Part shown: one piece after another, positions 1-9,495 of the stretch
How the letters are laid out: each line of letters starts with the position of its first letter
Position numbering within the stretch: position 1 is the stretch's first letter
From: Flavisolibacter nicotianae
Lineage (GTDB): Bacteria; Bacteroidota; Bacteroidia; Chitinophagales; Chitinophagaceae
DNA length: 64,000 nt
Assembly: GCF_003628535.1 (NCBI RefSeq)
Contig: NZ_RBCI01000014.1
Span: 62,001-126,000, forward strand
Reading direction: 5' to 3'
The notes under the pieces: generated by a model
Database searches by the model: none
What the model saw: the letters and a program-made list of their open reading frames with translations, nothing else
What the model was told of the DNA's origin: nothing
Made by a program: the position numbers and the translations under genes

Positions 1-1227
1 GGACATGGCACAGGCATCAGCAGCGGGTTTGGTGCAGGGCTGGTTGCTGTTCTCGCAAGGGATGCCATTCTTGTTGCCAGAAATGATTTCGGCACGATGA
101 TCAAAACAACTCCTGATGGCTTTTTTGACCCGCAGTTTAGCATTGTAAATCTTCCTTTCCCAGTATCAAAGGTCGTTGCCGCCAATTCGGGTCAATTCTA
201 TCTTGGAGGCACGCTAAACGGCGATTTTGCCCTGGCACGGTATAATGACAGCCAGAAGGATCCAACCTTTGGCAACGACGGCATCATTACTTCTGACTTT
301 GGCGGCACCGAAGGCATCGAGAACATGGCACTTGTTGGTAAAATCATGTACGCTTACGGCAATGGAATTCTTACCTCCTATCCAACCAGTCCCTGCGTGC
401 CTCCTGTTCTTCGCAATGACCTGACGATCGTCCTTGATGCTTCCTGCACCGGCAATGACGGGCAGGTTTCCCTTCTTCCTTTATCCGGCACGCCACCATT
501 CCTGTACTCTCTCAATGGCGGAACGAGCTATGTGGAAGGACCCAATAGTGGCTACTCCTTCCAAAATCTTGCAGCCGGCATCTACCAGCTTCGAATCAAA
601 GATGCTGACGGCTGCGAGAGTGACATTGTCACAAGAGAAATCAGAAAAATCTATGGCGGTCCGCTGTTCCGGAACGACGGTACGATTGTCCTGGATGCCA
701 GTTGCGGCGCCAATGATGGCAACATCTCCATTATTCCCACCTGCGGGGCCGCACCGTTTATGTACTCCATTGACGGCGGGACAAACTATGTGGAAGGACC
801 GGCGACAGGCTATACGTTCCAAAACCTCGCCCCGGGTCGCTACCAGCTGCGGCTGAAAGACAACTATGGCAACGAGTCCGCGATTGTCACAAGAAATGTC
901 AGACCCAACATGTACGGACCCTGTGCTTTTGTCTCAACCGTTCGTACACCGGCAGGTGTCGGACAAGAAGTTCAGCCTGCAAGTGTGCAGGTATATCCGA
1001 ACCCAGGCAAAGGATTGTTTCGGTTATCTACCCGGCACTTTGTTTCAACGGTTGCACAAATGACCGTTTTGGATGCCCAGGGAAACGTCGTGCAGCAAAA
1101 GCAGGTGAATACACATGATGGAAATAGTTACGGCCTAGACCTTCGCGGCAAAGCCAAAGGAGTTTACCTGGTAAGATTCGTCGGAAGCAAGGGTGAGGCA
1201 TTGAGCACCCGGATCATCATCCAGTAA
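1..1227 (+). CDS. T9SS-exported delta-60/SprB-like repeat protein, 5' end outside window
   Basis: The reading frame is open from the first base, so the N-terminus lies upstream and 408 residues are visible. The start of the visible part carries delta-60-type beta-propeller repeats (ALARYN...DPTFGNDG). Two SprB-like repeats of about 75 residues follow, each beginning FRND/RNDLTIVLDASC and ending QLR-KD...ES-IVTR. The last ~80 residues, with VYPNPGKGLF and a closing GVYLVRFVG...IIIQ, look like a type IX secretion (Por) C-terminal sorting domain. Such proteins are secreted or held on the cell surface; the function of this one is unknown. It is closely paralogous to the C-terminal part of the next gene, suggesting tandem duplication. 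It ends at a strong hairpin terminator. Confidence 0.85.
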   Translation, partial: GHGTGISSGFGAGLVAVLARDAILVARNDFGTMIKTTPDGFFDPQFSIVNLPFPVSKVVAANSGQFYLGGTLNGDFALARYNDSQKDPTFGNDGIITSDFGGTEGIENMALVGKIMYAYGNGILTSYPTSPCVPPVLRNDLTIVLDASCTGNDGQVSLLPLSGTPPFLYSLNGGTSYVEGPNSGYSFQNLAAGIYQLRIKDADGCESDIVTREIRKIYGGPLFRNDGTIVLDASCGANDGNISIIPTCGAAPFMYSIDGGTNYVEGPATGYTFQNLAPGRYQLRLKDNYGNESAIVTRNVRPNMYGPCAFVSTVRTPAGVGQEVQPASVQVYPNPGKGLFRLSTRHFVSTVAQMTVLDAQGNVVQQKQVNTHDGNSYGLDLRGKAKGVYLVRFVGSKGEALSTRIIIQ

Positions 1228-1242
1228 CGCATCGCAAAACAC

Positions 1243-1275
1243 AAAGCTTCCGGCTTCTATTGCCGGAAGCTTTTT
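1243..1275 (+). terminator. Rho-independent terminator
   Basis: A 12-bp perfect stem (1243-1254 with 1262-1273), a 7-nt loop and a T run follow the stop codon at 1227 by 15 nt. Confidence 0.9.
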
Positions 1276-1362
1276 CCGCGGTAACCCGTACCCCCTTTAC
1301 CCTGAAAGTTTTGTACACACTTCGAGAAAGACGATTCTTTTTCAACCTCGAAATTTTACAAC

Positions 1363-4300
1363 ATGAAACAATCTCTATTCGCACTATTCTTTTCTCTTTT
1401 CGGTCATTTCACTTTAGTGGCCCAACCTTACCTGTATGGTACCACCCCGAAGGGTGGCCTCAAGGACTCAGGATTGTTATTTGTATTCAATGTAGTCACC
1501 AATCAAATTTTCCCCTTGTATTCCTTTACAAGGGCCGCCGGCTATTCGCCTGTAGGCAGTCTGCTCAAGGCCGCCGGTGACAAGTTGTATGGAACAACCT
1601 TACAAGGCGGCAGCTTTGACCAGGGCGTTCTTTTTTCCTATGACCCGTCTACGGGCACCTATTGCAAGCTGAAAGAATTTACAGGTACCGATGGCCGCCT
1701 TCCCAGTGGCAGCCTGGCACAGGATGCATCCGGCAAGGTCTACGGTACAACAGGCGTTGGAAACAATGACTATAACGGTACGATCTATTCCTATGATCCC
1801 GCAACAAAGACTTTTGCCAATTTGTATGATTTTACCGGACCGGAAGGTGCCTACCCTGTTGGAGGCCTTGTGCTGGCCTCCAATGGAAAACTTTATGGAA
1901 CAACCCTGCACGACGGATCGCCGGATTTTGGCGTGGCGTTTTGCTTTGATCCGTCAACAAAGGTCTATACCAGGATCCGCACGTTTGATGGTGCGGATGG
2001 CCTCTATCCCCAAAGTCCTTTGCTGCTGGCCGGCAATGGCAAAATCTACGGCGTGACTCCCGCCGGAGGTGCCAACAACAATGGTGTTATCTTTTCCATT
2101 GACCCTGCCAACAATTCCTTTTCCAGGCTCTATGATTTTACGGTGGCAGACGGCTCCTCTCTTAGTGCCGGTTTGCTGCAGGCAACAGATGGCAAACTTT
2201 ATGGGGTAACCTTAAGCGGCGGCGCGCACAGGGGTGGAACCATTTTTTCTTTCGATCCGGCGACCAACAGCTTTTCAAGCGAGTATTCTTTTGCAGGACC
2301 GGAAGGTTACGCCCCGAACGGCGGCCTGATGGAAGCGTCGAACGGAAAGCTTTATGGAACCACAACAAAAGGCGGCGTATATAATTTGGGCACCCTCTTT
2401 TCGTTTGACCAGGCTACCAAAGTCCTTACCAAGTCAAAAGATTTTAGTGGCGCCAACGGAAAAGACCCTTTAGCCAGCTTAACGGAATCGGTCGCACCTC
2501 TACCTGGGCGCAATTATGTACGGCTGGGTCACTCTTTTGTTAGCACGGCATTTACAAAAGAAGGTCAATTGGTTGGCGTCAACAGTACTGCCTTGGTCAA
2601 CAATATCTACCGTTACAATACCGATGGAACACCGGATGCTTCGTTTGGGAGCGGCGGCGTGGCGGAAATTGATTCAATGTTCATCGTTGGCAACAACGAC
2701 CGGTATGATCCCTACCACCTATTAGATGACACCAGTAACCAGCTGTTAACGGTGACTGTCGACAGCACCGGCCGGATAATTGTCAATGAACAGGTAGAAT
2801 TTGCCTATGGCCCATGGATACCACCACAAACCTTGCGTGATGAAAGACTGACCCGTTTTACGAAAGAAGGCACAATCGATTATAGCTTTTCCGAGCACGG
2901 AAAAATTTATGCGGGCCTGGCACCCGGTTATGAACATAACCCCGGACCGATCGCCGTGCAAAAAGATTCAAAAATCATCTTTACCTATCGCCAAGACCAA
3001 TTTGCCATATTTTGGCGACTCACCGAAACCGGGATGAGTGATTATTTCACCAGGTTTTATTGGGATAATTATTACCAGTACAGCGTCCCCGTGGGCATTG
3101 CCTTTCAGGAGAATGGGAAAATGGTCATGGAGCTAAAGAAAATAGGATCGCCTGTTGACTCCGTGGTGTTCATACGCTTAAACAGCGATGGATCGTTTGA
3201 TCCTTCGTTTGGAGACGGGGGAAAGGTTGCCCACCCTTTTGTGGTGCCCGCAAATCTGTCCGCTGAAAATTTACGACCGGAATACTGGCAATTACTGGCG
3301 GTGCAAAGCGATGAAAAAATCATATTCGGAACCAGCGATAACAAGCTTATCCGCCTGAATGCAAACGGAAGCCATGATGCGAGCTTTGGCAACAATGGAA
3401 TGGTAGACTCGTCGATGGCGATTGGCCGCATACTGGTTGGGAATGATGATAAAATCTATGTTGGAGGATCGCAAAACGGTGATTTTGCGCTGGCCCGTTA
3501 CAATGCCAGCGGCAACCTTGATCCGTCCTTTGGAAACGGCGGCCTCCTTGTTGACGATTTTGGCGGGACAGAGAGTATTCAGAACATGGCTATCGTCGGC
3601 CATACACTCTATGCGTTTGGAACCGGCATCCTGACCTCCTACCAGCTCAATGCCTGTATACCTCTGACCTTCCTGAACGATGCTACCATTGTATTGGATG
3701 CGAGCTGCACCGGTAACGATGGCAACATCTCTCTTATTCCCGTCACCGGCAACCCTCCTTTCCAGTATTCCATTGATGGCGGGGCAACGTACGCCGAAGG
3801 AGGGGCAAAAGGCCATACATTCCAGAACCTTGCACCGGGCACATACCAGCTTCGCATGAAAGATACCGATGGTTGTGAGAGCGAGATTGTAACAAGAGAG
3901 GTCCGACGCATTTTTGGCGGCCCGACCTTCCGTAACGACCAGACAATTGTGCTGGATGCAAGTTGTAGCGGCGGTGATGGCAAAATCTCGATTATCCCAA
4001 CCTGCGGCGCAGTGCCTTTCCACTACAGCATTGACGGCGGGGCCAACTATGTTACCGGTCCTGATGGCGGCTACACTTTCCAAAACCTCGCTGCCGGCAC
4101 TTACCACCTTCGACTCAAAGATGGCTACGGCAGGGAATCAGCAATCGTCACAAGAAATGTCAGGCCCAACATGTACGGACCCTGTGCCGGGTCCGCAGCA
4201 AAAAGCAGCCTGCGCTCAACGGCTATGAGCGATCATAAAATTCTTGTACAGGCTTATCCCAATCCCACAACCGGTATGACCCAACTGCGCCTGGAAAATA

Positions 4301-4482
4301 CCAGTGGTGCCGTGCACATACTTGTTGTTGACAGCAAGGGCGTCGAGATTATCAGTAAGTCTGCGGTTGCAACTGAAGATTCTCCAATTGTGATTGACCT
4401 CTCTAAAAATGCCAAAGGACTTTACCTCATCAGAGTTGTCGGCAATACCGGAGCATCAGCCACCAAAGTTCTTTTGCACTAA
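1363..4482 (+). CDS. T9SS-exported protein with GloVer, delta-60 and SprB-like repeats
   Basis: 1039 residues. Residues 1-20 are a signal peptide (hydrophobic FALFFSLFGHF, then VAQ). Residues ~25-390 hold about seven repeats of ~52 residues with the pattern GKLYGTT-GG...GTIFSFDP, matching the choice-of-anchor GloVer-type tandem repeat. Residues ~395-760 are delta-60 repeats (NTDGTPDASFGSGG, NSDGSFDPSFGDGG, NASGNLDPSFGNGG), a beta-propeller-like fold. Residues ~770-930 are two SprB-like repeats almost the same as in the preceding gene. The end (AYPNPTTGMTQL...KGLYLIRVVG) is a type IX sorting domain. It is probably a large surface or secreted protein, perhaps an adhesin, but no ligand can be named. 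It has its own terminator and lies 135 bp after the upstream paralog. Confidence 0.88.
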   Translation: MKQSLFALFFSLFGHFTLVAQPYLYGTTPKGGLKDSGLLFVFNVVTNQIFPLYSFTRAAGYSPVGSLLKAAGDKLYGTTLQGGSFDQGVLFSYDPSTGTYCKLKEFTGTDGRLPSGSLAQDASGKVYGTTGVGNNDYNGTIYSYDPATKTFANLYDFTGPEGAYPVGGLVLASNGKLYGTTLHDGSPDFGVAFCFDPSTKVYTRIRTFDGADGLYPQSPLLLAGNGKIYGVTPAGGANNNGVIFSIDPANNSFSRLYDFTVADGSSLSAGLLQATDGKLYGVTLSGGAHRGGTIFSFDPATNSFSSEYSFAGPEGYAPNGGLMEASNGKLYGTTTKGGVYNLGTLFSFDQATKVLTKSKDFSGANGKDPLASLTESVAPLPGRNYVRLGHSFVSTAFTKEGQLVGVNSTALVNNIYRYNTDGTPDASFGSGGVAEIDSMFIVGNNDRYDPYHLLDDTSNQLLTVTVDSTGRIIVNEQVEFAYGPWIPPQTLRDERLTRFTKEGTIDYSFSEHGKIYAGLAPGYEHNPGPIAVQKDSKIIFTYRQDQFAIFWRLTETGMSDYFTRFYWDNYYQYSVPVGIAFQENGKMVMELKKIGSPVDSVVFIRLNSDGSFDPSFGDGGKVAHPFVVPANLSAENLRPEYWQLLAVQSDEKIIFGTSDNKLIRLNANGSHDASFGNNGMVDSSMAIGRILVGNDDKIYVGGSQNGDFALARYNASGNLDPSFGNGGLLVDDFGGTESIQNMAIVGHTLYAFGTGILTSYQLNACIPLTFLNDATIVLDASCTGNDGNISLIPVTGNPPFQYSIDGGATYAEGGAKGHTFQNLAPGTYQLRMKDTDGCESEIVTREVRRIFGGPTFRNDQTIVLDASCSGGDGKISIIPTCGAVPFHYSIDGGANYVTGPDGGYTFQNLAAGTYHLRLKDGYGRESAIVTRNVRPNMYGPCAGSAAKSSLRSTAMSDHKILVQAYPNPTTGMTQLRLENTSGAVHILVVDSKGVEIISKSAVATEDSPIVIDLSKNAKGLYLIRVVGNTGASATKVLLH

Positions 4483-4498
4483 AACAACCTGCTCCGAT

Positions 4499-4530
4499 AA
4501 AACCTCCCGTCAAAAACCGGGAGGTTTTTT
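4499..4530 (+). terminator. Rho-independent terminator
   Basis: Stem 4501-4509 with 4518-4526 (9 bp), an 8-nt loop and six T, 16 nt after the stop codon at 4482. Confidence 0.9.
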
Positions 4531-4675
4531 GAAACAATTTTTTTTCTGCTGTAGTCCTTCACGACTTTCACGCCTCGGTCGAAATACGCTTTTTGCATGC
4601 CGCGAAGCAATGACGTCAATCCTTCAAGGTCACCCTTTTTGCTGCGGCGTAAATGAGCAGTATCTTTCCCGGCTT

Positions 4676-5260
4676 ATGAGTGATGTCTTTGAAACCGACA
4701 AAACATTTGATGGCGTGGATTTCAGCCAAACCTTTTTCCGTAAAGGGGAGTACGATGGCTGCAACTTTATCAACTGCGACTTCAGCCATACCGATCTTTC
4801 CAGTACGCAATTCATCGACTGCTCTTTTATGGCCTGCAACCTGAGTTTGGCAAAACTGGCCAAAACAACCTTGCAGGACATCCACTTCAAAAACTGTAAA
4901 CTACTGGGGCTTCGCTTTGACGAGTGCAGCGGTTTTGGCCTGGCGGTAAAATTTGAAAACTGCCAACTCAACCACGCCTGCTTTGCCGGCACAAAACTGA
5001 AAGGAACCTTGTTTACCAACACCCAATTGCAGGAAGTGGATTTTACCGATTCGGATTTAACCGGCGCCTCGTTTCACCACTGTGATTTGAAAAATGCCGT
5101 TTTCGAAAATACGCTGCTTCAAAAAGCAGACTTCCGCACCGCTTCCAATTATGCAATCGACCCCGAGATCAACCGGGTAAAGGGTGCGAAATTTTCACTT
5201 CCCGACGTACTGGCATTACTTGATAAATACGGAATACAGGTCGACCCGGGGGCGCACTGA
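4676..5260 (+). CDS. pentapeptide repeat protein
   Basis: 194 residues. Most of the chain follows the A(D/N)LXX pentapeptide pattern with F or L at the centre (DGVDFSQTFF, CNFINCDFSHTDLSSTQF, VDFTDSDLTGASFHHCDLKNAVF), predicting a right-handed quadrilateral beta-helix. The C-terminal ~35 residues leave the repeat (LPDVLALLDKYGI), as in several Qnr/McbG-like members of this superfamily. I chose the ATG at 4676 because repeat homology begins at once. Longer in-frame starts at 4610 or 4394 would add residues unlike the family, and the latter would overlap the previous gene. Some relatives protect DNA gyrase, but family membership alone does not show that here. Confidence 0.8.
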   Translation: MSDVFETDKTFDGVDFSQTFFRKGEYDGCNFINCDFSHTDLSSTQFIDCSFMACNLSLAKLAKTTLQDIHFKNCKLLGLRFDECSGFGLAVKFENCQLNHACFAGTKLKGTLFTNTQLQEVDFTDSDLTGASFHHCDLKNAVFENTLLQKADFRTASNYAIDPEINRVKGAKFSLPDVLALLDKYGIQVDPGAH

Positions 5261-5274
5261 AAATGTGCAGGAAA

Positions 5275-5487
5275 TCAATCAATGGGTTGCGCTTGCACGG
5301 CAAGATTTTGGGCATTCAGGTCGACGACCAAAAATTCAGGTTCTGCAGTTGTGTTCTGCAGGTACTGGCTGTTTTCCGCCATGAGACGACGTTTCAGCTT
5401 TCCCATATAACCGGGCTGAGAGATCTGATGAACATTCACACCGACAGAGGCAATAAAATCATTGCCGAGATACATCACAAGTTGCAT
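5275..5487 (-). CDS. small uncharacterised protein, 70 aa
   Basis: A minus-strand frame starts at an ATG at 5487 (MQLVMYLGNDFIASV) and ends at 5275. The sequence is balanced and protein-like, with mixed hydrophobic and charged segments (KLKRRLMAENSQYLQ, AEPEFLVVDL), unlike a random shadow, and no other gene occupies this stretch. It has no signal peptide or membrane segment. It is convergent with the pentapeptide gene, whose stop is 14 bp away. I do not recognise a family with certainty; the Y-GNDFI...SQPGY-G-LKR arrangement suggests a conserved small Bacteroidota protein. Only a homology search would decide whether it is real. Confidence 0.5.
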   Translation of the reverse strand: MQLVMYLGNDFIASVGVNVHQISQPGYMGKLKRRLMAENSQYLQNTTAEPEFLVVDLNAQNLAVQAQPID

Positions 5488-5713
5488 AGGGTAGCGCAGT
5501 AGAACGCAAAGTAAGCTGTCAAAGAAATGCAAGCCGCAATCGCACCCTGCAAATCTGCATGACTAAGGGATATTCTTAGAAGCCCGTAAAAAAATCCTCA
5601 CAAAACCTTTAGCCGCTCATTGCCTTCTTCCCCGCCTGCCTTGTCAAATCAGGCGAAATGCCCGCGGTTCGTATTAAATTTATATAGATCTAAGTCCAAC
5701 CAAACCTTTTTTT

Positions 5714-8488
5714 ATGCAAAAGTTGATGGCGCTTGCCCTTGTGCTTTTTGTGTTGTTCTGTATAAAAGCCGGGGCACAGACCAACACGGTCAGCGGCCGT
5801 GTGGTGACAGGCAGCGGCCAGCCCGTTGCCGGTGCATCGGTTGTTGTAAAAGGAACCAACCGTGGCGTGACAGCAAATGATAGCGGTGCCTTTACGATTG
5901 CCGTGTCGTTGAACGACGTATTGCAGGTGAGCAGCGCGGGCTTTGTGGCCGCTGAACTGCCGGTAAACGGCGCGAAAACCGTTGTCGTCACGCTATACGA
6001 AACATCGGCTGATCTGCAGCAACTGGTGCTGGTGGGTTCACGCAGGGCCGGGCGGGTAAAAACCGAGACGGCTGTTCCGGTTGATGTCATCCCGGTTGGC
6101 GTGCCGCAACCAACGTCCCGCACCGATGTCACCTCACTCCTCAACTTTACAGCTCCTTCGTTCAACTACAACAAGCAAAGCGGGTCGGATGGTGCCGACC
6201 ACATCGACCTTGCCACCCTACGCGGCCTCGGTCCCGATCAAACCCTTGTGCTGGTCAATGGCAAACGCCGTCACCAAACGGCTTTTGTTTCGGTGTTCGG
6301 CACCCGTGGCCGCGGCAATTCGGGTACCGACCTGAATGCGATTCCCATTTCCTCCATCGACCGCATTGAAATCCTTCGCGACGGCGCTTCGGCACAATAC
6401 GGGTCGGATGCCATCGCAGGCGTTATCAACATCATTCTGAAAAACAGTGTCAGGCGTCTTACCGGAAACGTGAGCACGTCGGCCTACCTCGACAACGACT
6501 TCAACCCCGCTTATAAAAACGGCCTGGGTCAGTACGAATACGGCGACAAACTGGATGGAAAAGCAGCGAGTGCCGGGCTGGATTATGGCCTGCCACTCGG
6601 TACAAAAGGCGGTTACCTCAACCTTTCGGCCGATTATTTTACGTTGGGTAAAACTTACCGGCAGGTGCTGGATACAACCGACCCGGTAAAAAATGCAAAG
6701 GCTCTCCCGATCAATTCCTACCGGCGTGCCAACGGAGACGGTTCACTCGACATGGCGGGAGCCGGCTTTCAACTGGAAGTGCCGACCAGCCAGACCGTGC
6801 GATTTTATTCGTTTGGCAATTACAACCACAAAAGCTCCGATGCCTTTGCGTTTACCCGCAACTTTTCGGCACGTCCGGAGCGCTTTCCTACCGATGGCAG
6901 CGGCAACCTGATCCCGGTTGCAGGCATCATCAAAACCACGTCCGACGGGGAAAGCTATTTTAACCCGCACATCCAAACCAAAATCGCCGACATTTCGTGG
7001 GCGGCGGGTATTCGCGGGAAAAGTCCACGAACCGGCTGGAACTGGGATTTGAGCAATATCGTCGGCTACAACCGGTTTCATTTTTTTGGCGACAAAACGT
7101 TCAATGCGTCCCTGGGTCCCAACAAGACTCATTTCGATGACGGCGGATTCCAGTTTTTGCAAAACACGGCCAACCTGAATTTCAGCCGCGAATACAATAC
7201 CATTGCACAAGGCTTTAACCTGGCCTTTGGCGCCGAGTACCGGTATGAACGGTACACCATTTTCGCCGGCGAGGCCGACTCGTATAAAAACTACAATCCT
7301 GACAAGGCCACCGGCTCGCAGGGCTTTCCTGGTTTTCAACCCGCCGACGAAGTAAAAGCCAACCGCTCCAACGTGGCAGCTTATGTGGACGTGGAACTCG
7401 ACGTCACCAAACGCTGGCTGCTCAATGGCGCGGTTCGGGTGGAGAATTACAGTGATTTTGGCTTTACCCATAATTACAAACTGGCCACCCGCATCAAGGC
7501 CGCCAAGCACTTCAACCTGCGTGGCTCTGTGAGCACGGGCTTCCGGGCACCGTCGCTGCAACAGATCAACTACAGCTCCACGTTCACTACTGTGCAAGGG
7601 GGAGTGATTGCGGAGGTAAAGATTGCACCGAATTACAGTTCCATTACAAAGGCAGCCGGCATTCCGGAATTGAAGCAGGAACGTTCGGTAAATGCCAGTG
7701 TCGGCTTTGCCTTTACGCCAGGCACCGCTTTCAGCCTGACAGTAGATGGCTACTGGGTTGCGATCAAAGACCGCGTGGTGCTTTCGGGCCAGTTCGATGC
7801 CACCAATCCCAATATCGACCCAGCCCTGGCCGCCGAAATGAACCGGCTGCGGGTGGGACTTGCGCAGTTCTTTGCCAATGCCGTCAACACCACTAACAAA
7901 GGCATAGACGTGGTGGCCGATTACAACAAGCGCTGGGGAAGCAACCGCTTGCGGCTGCTCTTTGCAGGCAATGTGCAGGACATGAGCATCGACAAGATCA
8001 ATGTTCCCAGCAAGCTTTCAGCAACGCAGGACCTTCGCCAGACGTTTCTGAGCGACCGGGAGCAGGCTTTTATCCTCGCTTCTGCCCCGCCACAAAAACT
8101 TGCGCTCAGTGCCGAATACGGAATGAAGAAATGGAGTGTGGGTAGCCGGCTGACCTATTTTGGGAAGGTGACGATTTTGGGCTATGGACAGGATGGCCTG
8201 GGTATCGATCCCAAAGTGCCGACAGATGCCGACCCAAACCGGCTCGTACGCGACGAATACATGTACAACGGTAAACTGACCACGGACGTTTACCTGACCT
8301 ATGCGTTGACCAAAGGGCTGACCTGGCACCTCGGTGCGGACAACATCTTCAATGTGCATCCGAACCTGGGTGTGGCTGCCGGTGCAAAAGGATGGGCCTA
8401 CAACAACGAACCCGCCGGACCATTTGACGCGGTGCAAATGGGCGGAAACGGCAGGAAATTATTTACCCGCATTGCTATTAATTTCTAA
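5714..8488 (+). CDS. TonB-dependent outer-membrane receptor
   Basis: 924 residues. A signal peptide (residues 1-22, ending GAQ) is followed by a carboxypeptidase-D-regulatory-like domain (~25-100, VSGRVVTGSGQPVAGASVVVKGT). A plug domain follows (~115-240, with IDLATLRGLGPDQTLVLVNG and IDRIEILRDGASAQYGSDAIAGVINI), then a long 22-strand-type barrel ending in an aromatic (TRIAINF). It imports a large substrate across the outer membrane using TonB-ExbBD energy. No SusD partner follows and the SusC/RagA signature is not obvious, so it is more like a siderophore- or vitamin-type receptor than a glycan SusC. The substrate cannot be read from sequence. It stands alone; a TonB-domain protein lies 1.9 kb downstream on the other strand. 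Confidence 0.92.
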   Translation: MQKLMALALVLFVLFCIKAGAQTNTVSGRVVTGSGQPVAGASVVVKGTNRGVTANDSGAFTIAVSLNDVLQVSSAGFVAAELPVNGAKTVVVTLYETSADLQQLVLVGSRRAGRVKTETAVPVDVIPVGVPQPTSRTDVTSLLNFTAPSFNYNKQSGSDGADHIDLATLRGLGPDQTLVLVNGKRRHQTAFVSVFGTRGRGNSGTDLNAIPISSIDRIEILRDGASAQYGSDAIAGVINIILKNSVRRLTGNVSTSAYLDNDFNPAYKNGLGQYEYGDKLDGKAASAGLDYGLPLGTKGGYLNLSADYFTLGKTYRQVLDTTDPVKNAKALPINSYRRANGDGSLDMAGAGFQLEVPTSQTVRFYSFGNYNHKSSDAFAFTRNFSARPERFPTDGSGNLIPVAGIIKTTSDGESYFNPHIQTKIADISWAAGIRGKSPRTGWNWDLSNIVGYNRFHFFGDKTFNASLGPNKTHFDDGGFQFLQNTANLNFSREYNTIAQGFNLAFGAEYRYERYTIFAGEADSYKNYNPDKATGSQGFPGFQPADEVKANRSNVAAYVDVELDVTKRWLLNGAVRVENYSDFGFTHNYKLATRIKAAKHFNLRGSVSTGFRAPSLQQINYSSTFTTVQGGVIAEVKIAPNYSSITKAAGIPELKQERSVNASVGFAFTPGTAFSLTVDGYWVAIKDRVVLSGQFDATNPNIDPALAAEMNRLRVGLAQFFANAVNTTNKGIDVVADYNKRWGSNRLRLLFAGNVQDMSIDKINVPSKLSATQDLRQTFLSDREQAFILASAPPQKLALSAEYGMKKWSVGSRLTYFGKVTILGYGQDGLGIDPKVPTDADPNRLVRDEYMYNGKLTTDVYLTYALTKGLTWHLGADNIFNVHPNLGVAAGAKGWAYNNEPAGPFDAVQMGGNGRKLFTRIAINF

Positions 8489-8677
8489 ACGACCCGATAT
8501 AGGACGGCGATTTTTCGGGAGCCTTGAAAGGATTTATACGATGGAAGATGACCGATAACAGATGGTGGATGACAGCAGAGAAACCATTCTATTTTTTCCC
8601 GGACGATTCCTGCTGGCTGGCGGGTATGCGGAACCCGTGAAAGTAAATGTTTCCCATCGACCCTGAAATCCGCCCAA

Positions 8678-9484
8678 TTAATTTTTACCGGAACGCGATG
8701 TCTGCAATTGGTTCAGGAGACGCCGGTTATCTTCCACTACTTCTTTGTAAGCCGTTTTAAGCGCACTGGACTCATTGATCGTTTGGTCGCTGGTGGTTTT
8801 CAGTTTGTCGTAAGCGGCTTTCATTTTTTCGTATTTCACTTTCCATTCCGCACCGTCCGTCTTTTCCTGCCCGGCTGGCGGCAGGGCATTCAGCCTGCTT
8901 TGCAGCGAAGCAATGGTCCGGTCCTTTTCCTGCAAGGATGCACCGCTTTGCGATTCTAATTCCTGTATCCTTTGCTCTTTCTGTACCAGGATGCCTTTCA
9001 GTTCATTCATTTCTTCCGTTGCTGCACTGCTGCCGCCAACCGCAGGTACGCTCTTCAGCAATGTTGCGGTCTTTACGAGGCTGACCTGTTTTCCCGCTTC
9101 CTGCCGGAAGGCATCGAGCAAAGCCTGGAGATCTTGTTTTTCTGTTGCTGCCAGCGAGGCATTGGCAATGCGAATGCTGTCGAGCAGGGAGGAGAAACGG
9201 TCGCTCTCCTTCTGCAGGTTCTGCGCAGCATCCCGTGAAGTTGATTTCATGGCGTAAGCCGAACAGGCACTCAAAACCCTGTCCATTTCCCGGTGCAGAA
9301 GCGGATCGACTGACAACCGGGTATCGGCTTTTATTGTCGTCGCTGATTCCCTGCCGCCTTTCTCAGCCGGGACATGTTTCAGGAACGAAGAAAGGACAAT
9401 AAAAAACAACAGGACGCTCAGGGTGTAGACACCATAGAATTTCCGTTTGGCAGCATTCCTGTTCGCTAATTTGGGTGTTTCCAT
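8678..9484 (-). CDS. membrane-anchored coiled-coil protein, TssO-like
   Basis: 268 residues. There is a short cytoplasmic N-terminus (NRNAAKRKFYG), one membrane segment at ~16-35 (VYTLSVLLFFIVLSSFL), then a long periplasmic region rich in heptad-like helices (QKEQRIQELESQ, KYEKMKAAYDKLKTT), likely a coiled coil. The small N-terminal anchor plus periplasmic coiled coil resembles TssO of the Bacteroidota type VI secretion system (T6SSiii), although TssO is usually shorter. The gene just upstream looks like TssN, which strengthens the idea; the gap is only 11 nt, so they are co-transcribed. No hcp, sheath or clpV gene is in the window, so assignment to a secretion system is an inference. Confidence 0.55.
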   Translation of the reverse strand: METPKLANRNAAKRKFYGVYTLSVLLFFIVLSSFLKHVPAEKGGRESATTIKADTRLSVDPLLHREMDRVLSACSAYAMKSTSRDAAQNLQKESDRFSSLLDSIRIANASLAATEKQDLQALLDAFRQEAGKQVSLVKTATLLKSVPAVGGSSAATEEMNELKGILVQKEQRIQELESQSGASLQEKDRTIASLQSRLNALPPAGQEKTDGAEWKVKYEKMKAAYDKLKTTSDQTINESSALKTAYKEVVEDNRRLLNQLQTSRSGKN

Positions 9485-9495
9485 GTTTCAATCAT

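Noticed and set aside
5540-5713. Possible riboswitch (cobalamin type) before the TonB-dependent receptor
   Set aside because: I could not find the conserved B12-box core or a stable multi-stem fold; the leader is AT-rich without clear structure.
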